This document shows positions 11,883 through 20,009 of a DNA stretch of 37,500 nt, piece after piece. The stretch comes from Mesostigma viride (taxonomy: Eukaryota; Streptophyta; Mesostigmatophyceae; Mesostigmatales; Mesostigmataceae): the NCBI GenBank assembly GCA_009746045.1, contig RPFO01000016.1:549395-586894 (forward strand), read 5' to 3'. Below the pieces are notes generated by a model. It worked only from the letters and a program-made list of their open reading frames with translations. It searched no databases and was not told the DNA's origin. Both the position numbers and the translations under genes were made by a program. Numbering within the stretch: position 1 is the first letter of the stretch; each line of letters starts with the position of its first letter.

Positions 11883-12035
11883 GCCATGATTTCAATGCAC
11901 AAGGATACACATTTCCATCACCATTCATCTTCATCATCCTGAACGACTCGAACACGCGGACAAGATAACGGCAGGCTCGAGCTACCATGGTCCGGATTCT
12001 CCCGATTTCTGGCCTGCGCTGGTTGTCTCCTTGAT
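11883..12035 (-). repeat. R3 repeat nested in copy 2
   Basis: Reverse complement of 13841-14000: contains GAGACAACCAGCGCAGGCC, then the CCATGGTAGCTCGAGCCTGC and CGAGTCGTTCAGGATGATGA blocks and the CATTGAAAT end. It interrupts the 3' region that is continuous in copy 1. Confidence 0.7.
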
Positions 12036-12378
12036 GCTATGCCTAAGCAGGGAGCTATTCTCTGCTGAGATGCCATGTGTTTACCAGCTATAGCCTAGCC
12101 ACATACCTTCCACCCCATATGTCATGCAGGCCTTCTAGGCCCTCTCCTCAAGCCGCCTTGTGTGCCTGTGCTTGTTTAGGAGGCATGAACCATCATGGCG
12201 GTGCAGGTGCACCTTGTGCACCCAGCTAGAGCAGGTGATAGTTGTACATCCTACACCTGCAGGTTGTCGCCCTGATTGTATTACAAACCCATAGATGCCC
12301 CTTTCTCAGGGCTATGTGTTAGATATGCTCCCCACGGATCGAGCTATGATTTTAATTAATTAATTAATACATGGCCAC

Positions 12379-13850
12379 GTCACTACTAAGCTTTCTAGTC
12401 TACACTACTGCTATATATTCCCTAGGCTGGGGTGGCCGGCTGGGGTGGCTGGGGAGGCAGGGGCGGCAGGGGTCGCCTGCCAGGGCTTGTGGGCGACGTA
12501 GATGTCCGCCCCCTTCCAGTAGACCGGCTTCTGCCCCGCCGTCTGCCGAAGCTGAAGGTAGGTCGGCCATAGCTCCTGTCGCCGTTGTTGCTGCGTCAAG
12601 GTCAAGTCGTCGTCCAGCGTGTAGGCGGTCCCCCCAAGCCGCTTGCGACACTTGAGGAACTCCATCTTATCCGCCATGGCGTCAAAGGTGAGGAGCAAGG
12701 GGGAGGGGCCGGCCTTACCCCGCGAGCGGGGAAGGCGGGTCACCCCCCGCGGCTTGCCCTTAGGCACTGATAGCCATGGGGACAAGGCTTTTGTTCTCAA
12801 ACGCCAGGGCAAGGGTCTCGGAGGTCTCGTCCTGCAGCGGGTCGAAGTGCTTGACTATGACGTTAAGGCTGCGCTTGCCGGCGAGCTCGGCCTCCTCGCG
12901 GAGGTCCAGCGTCTGCTGCTTAAGCTGGGCGGCGACGGCGGAGGTGGTGGGGGTGGTGTGCTGCTTAACGGCATGTCCGCCCAGGTCGGGATGGGAGGAG
13001 CATCGCCGGCAGGGCCAGCAGGGGCTGGCCGAGCGGCGATGTCCTTCACCGCCTGGGCAGTGATGCCGGCGGTGTTCGATCTGCAAGCATTCGATGGCTA
13101 TGGCATTGTCCTGCAGGCGCTTGTCGATGGCGAGGAGCTGGGCGGTGAGGGCGTCGGTTGTGGTGGAGGTGGAGGCGAGGAGCTTGGAGGTGGCGGTGGT
13201 GGTGGAGGAGAGGAGGGGAAGCTCGGCATGGCTGGCCAGCGTGCCGCCCATGGCCGCCATGCACATCTGCGGCCAGGGGTTTCACGTGCTGTTCGATGGC
13301 CTTGTTGATGATGGAGCGAATTTCGGAGGTGGAGGGGGGGGGCCAGATCTCGATCGGCGACAGAGCGCCGCCCGAGGAGGCAGCAGAGGGCGAGGAGCTG
13401 AAGGCGGGGGCGGGAGTAGCGGGACAGATCCGGGTGGTAATCACCGCGCGGGTAGGCGAAATGATGCGACCTTGGACGTAAAAGTGCTAGCACAGGGCAA
13501 GAAGCGAGGTGCGCGACCCGTAGAACACGGCGTTCATAAACTGGATGGGAGCTGCTTGGCCTTGTGTCCACCATGCAGCTGATTTGGCGTTTAAGTGGAT
13601 TTCTTTCCAGCCCGGCTCGTCAGGGGGCGGATCCTCAGGGCGGCTGCGTTTAGGCTCAGGCGATGCAGAGGGCGAGGCAAGTCCGTTAGGGGGCTGGGCA
13701 ACCACCAGTGCATGCACGACTAGTGTCACCGTTGCCTTCCGGGCTTGAGGGCGAATCTGCTGCCGAAGCTGCAGACGGAATTTCATTGCCGAGCGCAGCC
13801 GCCAGGCTGCGTAATGCGGAAAGGGGCGTTTGCTCGTCATATCAAGGAGA
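12379..13850 (-). mobile_element. ORF1-only retroelement, copy 3
   Basis: An inverted copy covering the entire ORF1-like gene. It supplies the N-terminal part missing from the other copies. Its 3' region is cut off at TGGCCATGTA, where the TTAAT tail of copy 2 begins. Confidence 0.65.
12411..13840 (-). pseudogene. L1 ORF1p-like protein, copy 3, broken
   Basis: Three separate frames carry homologous blocks. 13840-13487 has the N-terminal part (MTSKRPFPHYAAWRLRSAMK, then SPSASPEPKRSRPEDPPP). About 13266-12780 has the coiled-coil and linker (LREEAELAGKRSLNVIVKHF). 12812-12411 has the C-terminal domain (TLDDDLTLTQQQRRQELWPT). At least two frameshifts separate them. Comparing copies 1 and 3 defines a single ancestral ORF of roughly 450-470 codons with a Pro/Ser-rich N-terminus. 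Confidence 0.6.
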
Positions 13851-14025
13851 CAACCAGCGCAGGCCAGAAATCGGGAGAATCCGGACCATGGTAGCTCGAG
13901 CCTGCCGTTATCTTGTCCGCGTGTTCGAGTCGTTCAGGATGATGAAGATGAATGGTGATGGAAATGTGTAGCCTTGTGCATTGAAATTATGGCTGGCTTA
14001 CGTGTAGAGCGACTACTTGCTTGAG
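13836..14025 (+). repeat. R3 dispersed repeat, intact right part
   Basis: Runs from the ATCAAGGAGACAACCAGC motif through CATTGAAATTATGGCTGGC to TACGTGTAGAGCGACTA. This copy is uninterrupted at TTGAAATTAT|GGCTGG and so is an in-window empty site for the 401-bp insertion found in the copy at 17577-18330. Confidence 0.75.
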
Positions 14026-14048
14026 GATTACATGCCCATCTAGTGCTT

Positions 14049-14234
14049 AGGCACATTCTGACCTGGCCTGGCCCCAATTAAGGACATTCCCAAAAGGGTA
14101 GGGAAACATGTCACGAACTACGTAGAGGTGTTGCTGGATGACCTACTGGTCCCAGCCCAGTTTGAATACCGCATCCACTCTCTCCTGCTCTCTGACGAGC
14201 CTCCGCCTGCTGAGTGGCAGACGGCCATCCGCGT
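14049..14234 (+). mobile_element. LINE A fragment left of the hAT-like insertion
   Basis: 14049-14204 is a diverged copy of the LINE A 3' coding part (compare 16770-16905: GGAAACCTGTCACGAACTAC and TTGCTGGACGACCTAGTGGT). At CCACTCTCTC it switches to an upstream RT segment (residues DEPPPAEWQTAIRV) that continues at 15541 with MLYKKG after the hAT-like element. The order is thus rearranged relative to a normal LINE. Confidence 0.6.
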
Positions 14235-15532
14235 CCGGGTTGGTCAGTACGCCGTACGGAGCCGCAAAAATACGGGAAAACGTACACTGAAGGCCTCCGC
14301 CGTATATACGCGTACTTTACTTCAGAATACGCGGTTTGGACTTGGAATTTTTCGTTGGTACCAGCGGGCAGCGGGCACTGGCGCGGTGCCCAGGTTCTGG
14401 GCGCGGCGCGTTCACTGCACATTTGAGATTTTTACTACTAGAAGTAGATGCGTACAGTTCTTTCCATAAAGCGCAAGCCTTGCAAAATCTTCGGCCGGTA
14501 GGAGACAGCTAGGACTAGGTACATAACGCATAATGACAGCAAATGCCAGCTGTGCTACTGACGGTGTAATGCAATATAGCGACGACGAGGCCAGTGCGAC
14601 TGTGCGACAGTGTGCAGCCATTTTCGATTTGCAGCCATGAAGAAGAAAGGGCCTGAATGGGATTTGGTTCTCGAGAAGAAAGAAGCAGTCACAGATGCTG
14701 TTAGTAACAAAACGCAGTTTGTGTCGAATACGTTCTGCTCATTTTGCAACAAGAAGTTCTCATACGGGGCGGGGGCAATCAGCGTATTCCGAGTCCGTGC
14801 ACACTTTGCCGGAATCGCAGGGGAAGGGATGTTACCCTGCGACAAAATTCCACCGAATATCCGGAGCAGGTTTCTCAGGATTGCTAACAACAAGTTGCAG
14901 AAGTCAGACGCCAAGAAGCAGCACAAGTTGAACAGGGCAATGGCGGAGATGGGAGGGGCTGCGCCGGCTGACTTGTCGTCGGTTCCCAGCAAAGGCCAGC
15001 TGAGCATCACCAAATGGCTGGTTCCCGTCGACGAGAAAGGTGTCCAGCTGCTGGCTGCCGAATTTTTCATCGAGAACGGCATTGCCTTCAATGCGGCTGA
15101 GAGCGCCTCTTTCAAGCAGATGGTGGCCGGCATGATCCAGTACAAAGGAGGGCACGTCACCCCTCCTTCTCGGAAGTTGTGTCTTATGTCCTCTCATGCA
15201 TTATATAGTGGATGGCTTTCCTTACAATTAACTAATTAATTGATTCCTTACAGTTCCCGTTGCAGTCTGCTCCCCCCAGCATTTAACAAATCATAATCAG
15301 ATAGGATTGCAGGGCATAAATTGATGGAAGATGTTAATAAATAAGCATATACACCAAATTTCAGTTGCAATAACTGCATGACCATCATCAAGGAGCGTGC
15401 TAATTGGGTGACTGACAATTGGACCACAAAAACTGTCGCGTATTTTACCGCCGCGTATTTTACACCCCCCACGTATAATACGCGTATTTTAGGTCCGCGT
15501 ATTATACCCCGTACCCGTATTTGCCAACCCGG
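14235..15532 (+). mobile_element. hAT-like DNA transposon with exact ends
   Basis: The 1298-bp element starts CCGGGTTGG and ends CCAACCCGG, a perfect 9-bp terminal inverted repeat. It is flanked on both sides by the 8-bp duplication ATCCGCGT (14227-14234 and 15533-15540), the TSD length of hAT elements. Removing it together with one TSD restores an RT reading frame (AIRV joined to MLYKKG). Subterminal regions at both ends carry several copies of an AATACGCG-like motif, plausible transposase binding sites. It encodes a hAT-type N-terminal protein fragment (14637-15239) but is too short for a full transposase. Confidence 0.85.
14637..15239 (+). CDS. hAT-type transposase N-terminal fragment (BED finger + DUF659 start)
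   Basis: About 200 residues from the first ATG. Residues ~27-70 resemble a BED zinc finger as found in hAT transposases: CSFCNKKFS, then RVRAHFAGIAGEG and an MLPCDKIP segment. Residues ~135-185 (EFFIENGIAFNAAESASFKQ, then PPSRK) look like the start of a DUF659 domain. Known hAT transposases are several hundred residues longer and end in a dimerisation domain that is absent here. After PPSRK the frame probably runs into an intron or a deletion; a possible GTTGTG donor at about 15176 and a CTTACAG acceptor at about 15254 would not extend the ORF far. Likely a non-autonomous, internally deleted copy. Confidence 0.6.
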   Translation: MKKKGPEWDLVLEKKEAVTDAVSNKTQFVSNTFCSFCNKKFSYGAGAISVFRVRAHFAGIAGEGMLPCDKIPPNIRSRFLRIANNKLQKSDAKKQHKLNRAMAEMGGAAPADLSSVPSKGQLSITKWLVPVDEKGVQLLAAEFFIENGIAFNAAESASFKQMVAGMIQYKGGHVTPPSRKLCLMSSHALYSGWLSLQLTN

Positions 15533-15540
15533 ATCCGCGT

Positions 15541-17016
15541 CATGCTGTACAAGAAGGGCTCTGCTGCTGACCCCGGTAACTACCGGGGTGTCTGCCTCCA
15601 GAGCGCCGCGCTGAAGGTGTTCATGCGCATGATGCTGCACAGGCTCCGCGCCGCGCTGGACCCACACCTGGGTGAGTCTCAGATGGGTTTCCGTCGTGGT
15701 CGTAACACTGTCATGGCTGTGTTTGTCGCGCGCCGATTGATGGAGGAGGTGCGTCGCCTTCCCCCTGACAGTTTGCCGCTGGTCTTCATTTTTGTTGACT
15801 ATATCAAAGCCTTTGACACGGTTCTCTGGGAGGCTCTTTGGGCCATCCTAGCTCTGGATCGGGTGCCACCTGCGTTTATTGCTGCCATTCGCCGACTGTA
15901 TGAGGGCTCACAGGCAGTAGTGCGGACTGCGGAAGGCACCACCCCACCATTCCCCCTTCACCACAGGGTGTGGCAATTAAGGTTGTGTCCTGTCCCCATA
16001 CCTGTTCATTATTGTCGTGGATCACGTCATGCGCCGGGCACGTGCGCGCTTTACTACTGCTCTTAAGGGGTTCGAGCCAGGCTTGGACATCCTTAACGTG
16101 AAAGAGCACGGCGGGGTTAGACCTGGTTACCGCCTTGCCGACCTGATTTATGCGGATGATACCACCCTCATCGAGAGCCCCGAGCACATTCAGACCTGGC
16201 TGGACTGCCTGGCTGGGCCTGGAGGCACGGGCGGTGGGGTTGGAGATTAGTGTCAAAACCGAGGCGATGGTGATTGGGGCCTCCAGTAAACCACCGCTGC
16301 CGCGCCTGCTCGATGGGACGGAGGTCCCGTTCCGCGACCGCTTCAAGCTGTTGGGGAGCTGGCTTCCTGACACCGCCGACGATGTGGACACCCGCATCGG
16401 CCTTGCCTGGGCCAAGCTCCGTTCGCTCACACCCTACTGGCGCTCGAAGGGCCTGGGCGGGCACCGCAAGCGCATGCTCTTCAAGGTCCTCGTCCTCACG
16501 GTGCTCACGTATGGCGCCGAGGCGTGGACCCTCCCACCCAAACTGGCAGCTAGGCTAGACGGCACGGTTTACAGGATGCTCCGACAGGTCCTTAACGTAG
16601 GTTTTTCCGAGCGTCCGTCATCAGAGTCTTTGTATCATGGCATGCCTCGTGTTTCGGACGAGATTAGGCAGCGTAGGATAGCATTTGTAGGACACCTTGC
16701 CCGCACCAGCCAGGTCGACACCACCCTCGGTCTGGCCGGCCCCCAGCGGCTTGGCCAGCCAGGGCGGCACATTCTGACCTGGCCTGGCCCCGCGGACATT
16801 CCCAAACGGGTTGGGAAACCTGTCACGAACTACGTTCAGATGTTGCTGGACGACCTAGTGGTCCCAGCTCAGTTTGAGCACCGCATCCACTCTCTCTCCC
16901 GTCTTTGGACTGTCATGCAGGACAAGACGCGGTGGAAGAAGATTGTCAAGGCGCACACGCCCGACCCTGTGGGCAAGCCACCTCCCCCCAAGCGGAGGAG
17001 GCGTTTTGATGAGTAG
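15541..17016 (+). pseudogene. LINE A reverse transcriptase, frameshifted
   Basis: Family-typical RT blocks occur in order: MLYKKG...DPGNYRGVCL, MGFRRGRNT, the FIFVDYIKAFDTV block with the first catalytic Asp, then after a frameshift near 15976 the YADD catalytic box (about 16150), and after another near 16200 the thumb (RFKLLGSWLPDTADDVDTRI) and a C-terminus ending PPPPKRRRRFDE. The thumb/C-terminal layout (VLTVLTYGAEAWTL) resembles RTE/CR1/Jockey-type LINEs rather than the zf-RVT type of LINE B. At the first frameshift the expected GVWQGC motif is interrupted by AATTAA, a net gain of four bases. The protein cannot be made from this copy. Confidence 0.75.
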
Positions 17017-17160
17017 TGTAGTTAGGATTTTCTAGATAGCTTAGAGTTAGTATAGTTCGACCACGCGGCTTCCTCCACCCCATCCATCATGGAATATGTG
17101 CTACATGACCTCCCCACGGAGGCATGTTATAATTTAATTCAATTTAATTTAATTTTTAAT
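15541..17160 (+). mobile_element. LINE A: 3' half of a non-LTR retrotransposon
   Basis: Carries the reverse transcriptase from motif 1 to the C-terminus, then a 3' untranslated region, the hairpin CCTCC-CCAC-GGAGG (17109-17122) and a TTTAA-type tail. Endonuclease sequence is absent on this side of the hAT-like element. It is followed directly by a second copy of the 3' end (17161-17433). Confidence 0.75.
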
Positions 17161-17433
17161 CCACTCTCTCTCCCTTCTTTGGACTGCCATGCAGAGCAAG
17201 ACGCGGTGGCAGAAGATTGTCAAGGCTCACACGCCCGACCCTGTGGGCAAGCCACCTCCCCCCAAGCGGAGGAGGCGTTTTGACGAGTAGGGCACTTAGG
17301 ATTTTTCTAGACTAGGTAGCTTATAGCGTTAGGATAGTTAGATTACGCGGCTCTCTCCTTTCCACCACCCATCAAGGAATATGTGCTACATGACCCCCCA
17401 ACGGAGGCATGTTATAATTTAATTTAATTTAAT
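17161..17433 (+). mobile_element. Tandem second copy of the LINE A 3' end
   Basis: Starting at CCACTCTCTCTCC, it repeats 16893-17160: the last coding block (again ending at a TAG), the 3' untranslated region, a slightly decayed hairpin (about 17393-17407) and a TTTAA-type tail. It joins directly to the tail of the first copy without flanking host sequence. Confidence 0.75.
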
Positions 17434-17576
17434 CTAGTGCTTAACGGTTGGGGGATGATGCAGACGATATTTGCTTAAACTTTTGTGTAATTATTTTTCT
17501 AATGAGATTAGCATAGTACTCCGTGGCATGCCTGTGCGCATGACACACAAGTACTTACTTACTACTTACTTACTTA
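17434..17576. other. Short unassigned spacer
   Basis: Nothing recognisable except a short ACTT/ACTTACTT run near 17550-17575. Confidence 0.5.
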
Positions 17577-17870
17577 GAGCGACTAGATGACCTAGACGGT
17601 GGGGCCGGAAACAGCATGCTTGATCAGGGCGTGTGTTTCTAGCCTTAGAACTGGCCGGGAGTGTCTAGTGGTGAGCACCATTGCTGCGATCGCTCTCCCA
17701 CCATTTACGAGGCTCGTCATATCAAAGAGACAACCAGCGCAGGCCAGAAATCGGGAGAATCCGGACCATGGTAGCTCGAGCCTGCCGTTATCTTTTCCGC
17801 GTTTTCGAGTCGTTCAGGATGATGAAGATGAATGGTGATGGAAATGTGTATCCTTGTGCATTGAAATTAT
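17577..17870 (+). repeat. R3 dispersed repeat, left part
   Basis: The fullest R3 copy: AGAGCGACTAGATGACC start, a CGATCGCTCTCCC block, ATCAAAGAGACAACCAGCG, the CCATGGTAGCTCGAGCC core and the GTGCATTGAAATTAT end. The right end resumes at 18272-18330 after the 401-bp insertion. The core has tRNA-promoter-like words (TAGCTCGAGC and GTTCGAGTC in the 13.8-kb copy) 31 bases apart, closer than in true tRNAs. Confidence 0.65.
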
Positions 17871-18271
17871 TCTGATCAGACACTCCGCAAAGGTGAAAAC
17901 CTTTGCGTGCAGTGCCAGGCCGCGGAAAACGCGGAAAACGCGATCTGCAAATGAATCCGACCGGAATCGAACTGGGGACCTCTCGCACCAATTTTGCTGA
18001 CTATAGGACGGACGTCTCCGGATACCATGGCATCGCCAACTTACACCTACAGTCATCCGCAAAAGTTCTCCTGTCCGGGGAGTGATGCAAGCCTTTCGGA
18101 TTTGGTACTAGATAAATCACTCGAGATCTGTGTGTAGGAGTACTACACACGTGTCTGCACGCGAGACTTGTTCAGTCTCGCACCGTGAGACGGGCTGAAC
18201 ACGGCTGAATCCTTCTTTTTTAGTAGAAGGGGGCGTAGCCGGTACTATCGAAATCAGCCAAGCGTATATTC
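17871..18271. mobile_element. 401-bp hairpin-rich SINE-like insertion with 15-bp TSD
   Basis: Flanked by identical 15-mers GTGCATTGAAATTAT (17856-17870 and 18272-18286). The uninterrupted R3 copy at 13836-14025 shows the empty site. Perfect hairpins inside: 17886-17907 (9-bp stem CGCAAAGGT, GAAA loop), 18130-18150 (8-bp stem GTGTGTAG), 18162-18180 (7-bp stem CGAGACT) and 18211-18230 (6-bp stem CCTTCT, T-rich loop). On the minus strand 17950-18000 reads TGCGAGAGGTCCCCAGTTCG followed by ATTCCGG, close to the 3' half of a tRNA with a B-box-like AGTTCGATTCC; the 5' half is not a normal tRNA. Probably a tRNA-derived SINE or a structured non-autonomous element. Confidence 0.6.
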
Positions 18272-18329
18272 GTGCATTGAAATTATGGCTGGCTTACGTG
18301 TGGAGCGACTAGATGACCTAGACGGTCAT

Positions 18330-18394
18330 ATATTGCGTTATAGCTTCGGAAAATTATATCAGCATACATGTGCGTCTAAGAAAGACGAGGCGAT
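18330..18394 (-). repeat. Inverted 5' leader of the ORF1-only element
   Basis: On the minus strand it matches 9466-9530 (CTCGTCTTTCTTAGACGCAC, then GCTGATATAATTTTCCGA and a GCAATATA end). It shows that this leader is a defined 5' piece of the family. Confidence 0.6.
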
Positions 18395-18743
18395 GATACA
18401 TCCACCCCATGCCAGGCCTTTTGAGCTCTGATACATCATGGTGGTGCATGCAGGTGCACTTTGTGCACCCAGAGCTTATGTAGTTTACACCCTTGCAGGA
18501 AGTAAATTAAAATTAAATTAAATTATAACACATGTGCCTCCGTGGGGAGGTCATGTAGCACATATTTCATGATGGATGGGGTGGAGGAAGCCGCGTGATC
18601 GAACTATCCTAACTCTATCTAGAAAATCCTAACTACACTACTCAGCAGGAAGTAGCCCAGAATGTATTCAAAGCCATATGCCCCATCTCAGGGATACGTG
18701 CTACAAATACTCCCAACGGAGTGATGTTCCTATAATAATTAAT
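18395..18743 (+). mobile_element. 3' region of an ORF1-only element with a nested LINE A end
   Basis: Matches the 3' regions at 9000-9120 (inverted) and 11200-11361. It ends with the hairpin ACTCC-CAAC-GGAGT (18709-18722) and a short AATTAAT tail. A LINE A 3' end is inserted at 18505-18644. Confidence 0.7.
18505..18644 (-). mobile_element. Nested 5'-truncated LINE A 3' end with TSD
   Basis: The 140-bp minus-strand insert begins (5') at GAGTAGTGTAGTTAGG, matching 17011 onward, and ends with the hairpin (18537-18550) and an AATTA-type tail. It is flanked by the 10-bp TSD GCAGGAAGTA (18495-18504 and 18645-18654). The uninterrupted site occurs at 11258-11269. Confidence 0.85.
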
Positions 18744-19440
18744 GGAGTTGGACATTTGGCTGGGGCCTTGTACGTTAAACCAACTGATGGCTGTCTGGCG
18801 TTCAGAGCGAGACCTAGACAGTTTAGCTAGCGGGCAGGAGTGTCCAGTTCTAAGCACCACAGTGCTGCGACCACTCTCCCGCCACTTGTATCAAGGAGCC
18901 AGTTGTATGAGGGTAGTAGGCGTGCCCTACTGCACGCAAATCAAGACCAGTAAGGGAGAAGGTACCCCATGTTACGTCATATGCAGGCGCACGCTCATGT
19001 CAACGAGACAACCAGAGCAGGCCAGAAATCGCGCACTCGTGTAATTATGCAGACTCATTTGGTTGAAGAGCAAAGGTCTTATCAAACGTTTACTAACAGG
19101 GTCATAACAGCACTGGCCATAGGCAGAACAAAATCCGCTGACAACCCGTACTGACTGCAACCGCTGTACATAGCAATGATGGAACTACATGCTTTGTGAA
19201 AACGAAGGCCAAGCAAGGCAGAGTCGAGGTGATAAGCTGAGCCTGTCCCGCACCACGAACGCCCCTCCATAGACAATAGACCACGGAAGACGCGCTCAAT
19301 TGCGAACTTATTTGCGACAATATCATCACTGACCTCGCACCCAGCAAACCTCAACCTCCACGTTTGCTGCCAGGGATGCCCAATCTACAAACGATACATT
19401 GTCATTCTAACTAGCAAACCTATAAAGGCTACCTGGGCCC
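18744..19440. other. Downstream of CK2 beta: R3 fragments, no gene
   Basis: 18790-18900 resembles the left part of R3 (GGAGTGTCCAGTTCTAAGCA, then CGACCACTCTCCCGCCA). 18999-19031 carries another CAACGAGACAACCAG...GCAGGCCAGAAATCG motif. The remaining sequence to 19440 shows no recognisable gene or repeat. Confidence 0.5.
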
Positions 19441-19560
19441 AGCGTCCACAGGCCACCCTGGGCATGCTTGTCCTGGCACCCCGGGCCGCCCGCACGCCTG
19501 CCGTCCACTGCTCATGGCACTCACGCCGCCCGCTCTATCTCAGACAATCAAAACATGTCG

Positions 19561-19760
19561 CACCATGCTTGTGGCGTCTCTGGCACCCCCTCACTTGCGG
19601 CACATTTCTGCCACTCGCAGCATGCGGCATCACAACTACGTTTTACGAGGGTGACCCCATTCCTTGCTTGCGGCACCTCCTTTGCCGTCATGCTTGTGGC
19701 AGTCATCTGCGCACTCATGCTTGCGGCACCGATCATGTACAGGCTCTTATGCTTGCGCTG
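19561..19760 (-). repeat. Degenerate GCCGCAAGCATG repeats in the CK2 beta 3' region
   Basis: On the gene strand the word TGCCRCAAGCATG recurs near 19565, 19593 (partial), 19620 (partial), 19665, 19690, 19717 and, overlapping the stop codon, 19749. Spacing is irregular (about 25-45 bases). The function is unknown; it could be a decayed minisatellite or an RNA-level signal. Confidence 0.5.
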
Positions 19761-20009
19761 CCCCCTCCTTTTGCCCCTCTTCCTTTGGCTTCTGCTTCTC
19801 GGCGGACGCGGGAGGCTGCTCCGCCGCCTTCTGGGCCTCCAGCTGCTGGAGCTGCTGCTGCAGCAGCCGCTGCTGCTTTACCTTGCCGTGGATCTTGAAG
19901 CCGAATATCCGCGGGATGTACGACTGGGTCGGCTTGGGTGGGACCATGTAGGGGTAGGTCATCAGGAATAGGTGCGGGAAGGTCGTGCCAAAGTAGGCGC
20001 CGTCGATGT
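19747..20009 (-). CDS. CKB: CK2 beta exon 5 (C-terminal)
   Basis: Begins after CTCGTGAAG, preceded by a pyrimidine tract, and encodes [20 protein letters not shown] and the alpha-docking segment [17 protein letters not shown], then a Gln/Glu/Lys-rich tail ([18 protein letters not shown]...) to TAA. The tail may be a coiled coil or, if the internal GTAAAG at 19876-19881 is a donor, unspliced intron. Confidence 0.88.

Larger units (their letters stand above)
11441..12378 (+). mobile_element. ORF1-only retroelement, copy 2 (5'-truncated)
   Basis: Begins within the ORF1 C-terminal domain, ends with a degenerate hairpin (about 12328-12340) and a TTAAT-type tail (12350-12378). An R3 repeat (11883-12035, minus) sits inside its 3' region. 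The tail abuts the 3' region of copy 3, which runs in the opposite direction, so the two copies are tail to tail. Confidence 0.65.

Noticed and set aside
12643-13582. Plus-strand Gly-rich frames of 95-221 residues
   Set aside because: Antisense to the ORF1-like copy 3, which has homologous blocks shared with copies 1 and 2.
17950-18040. A functional tRNA gene on the minus strand
   Set aside because: The B-box region and 3' half look right, but a 5' acceptor, D arm and anticodon stem of normal length cannot be drawn; it is part of the TSD-flanked insertion.
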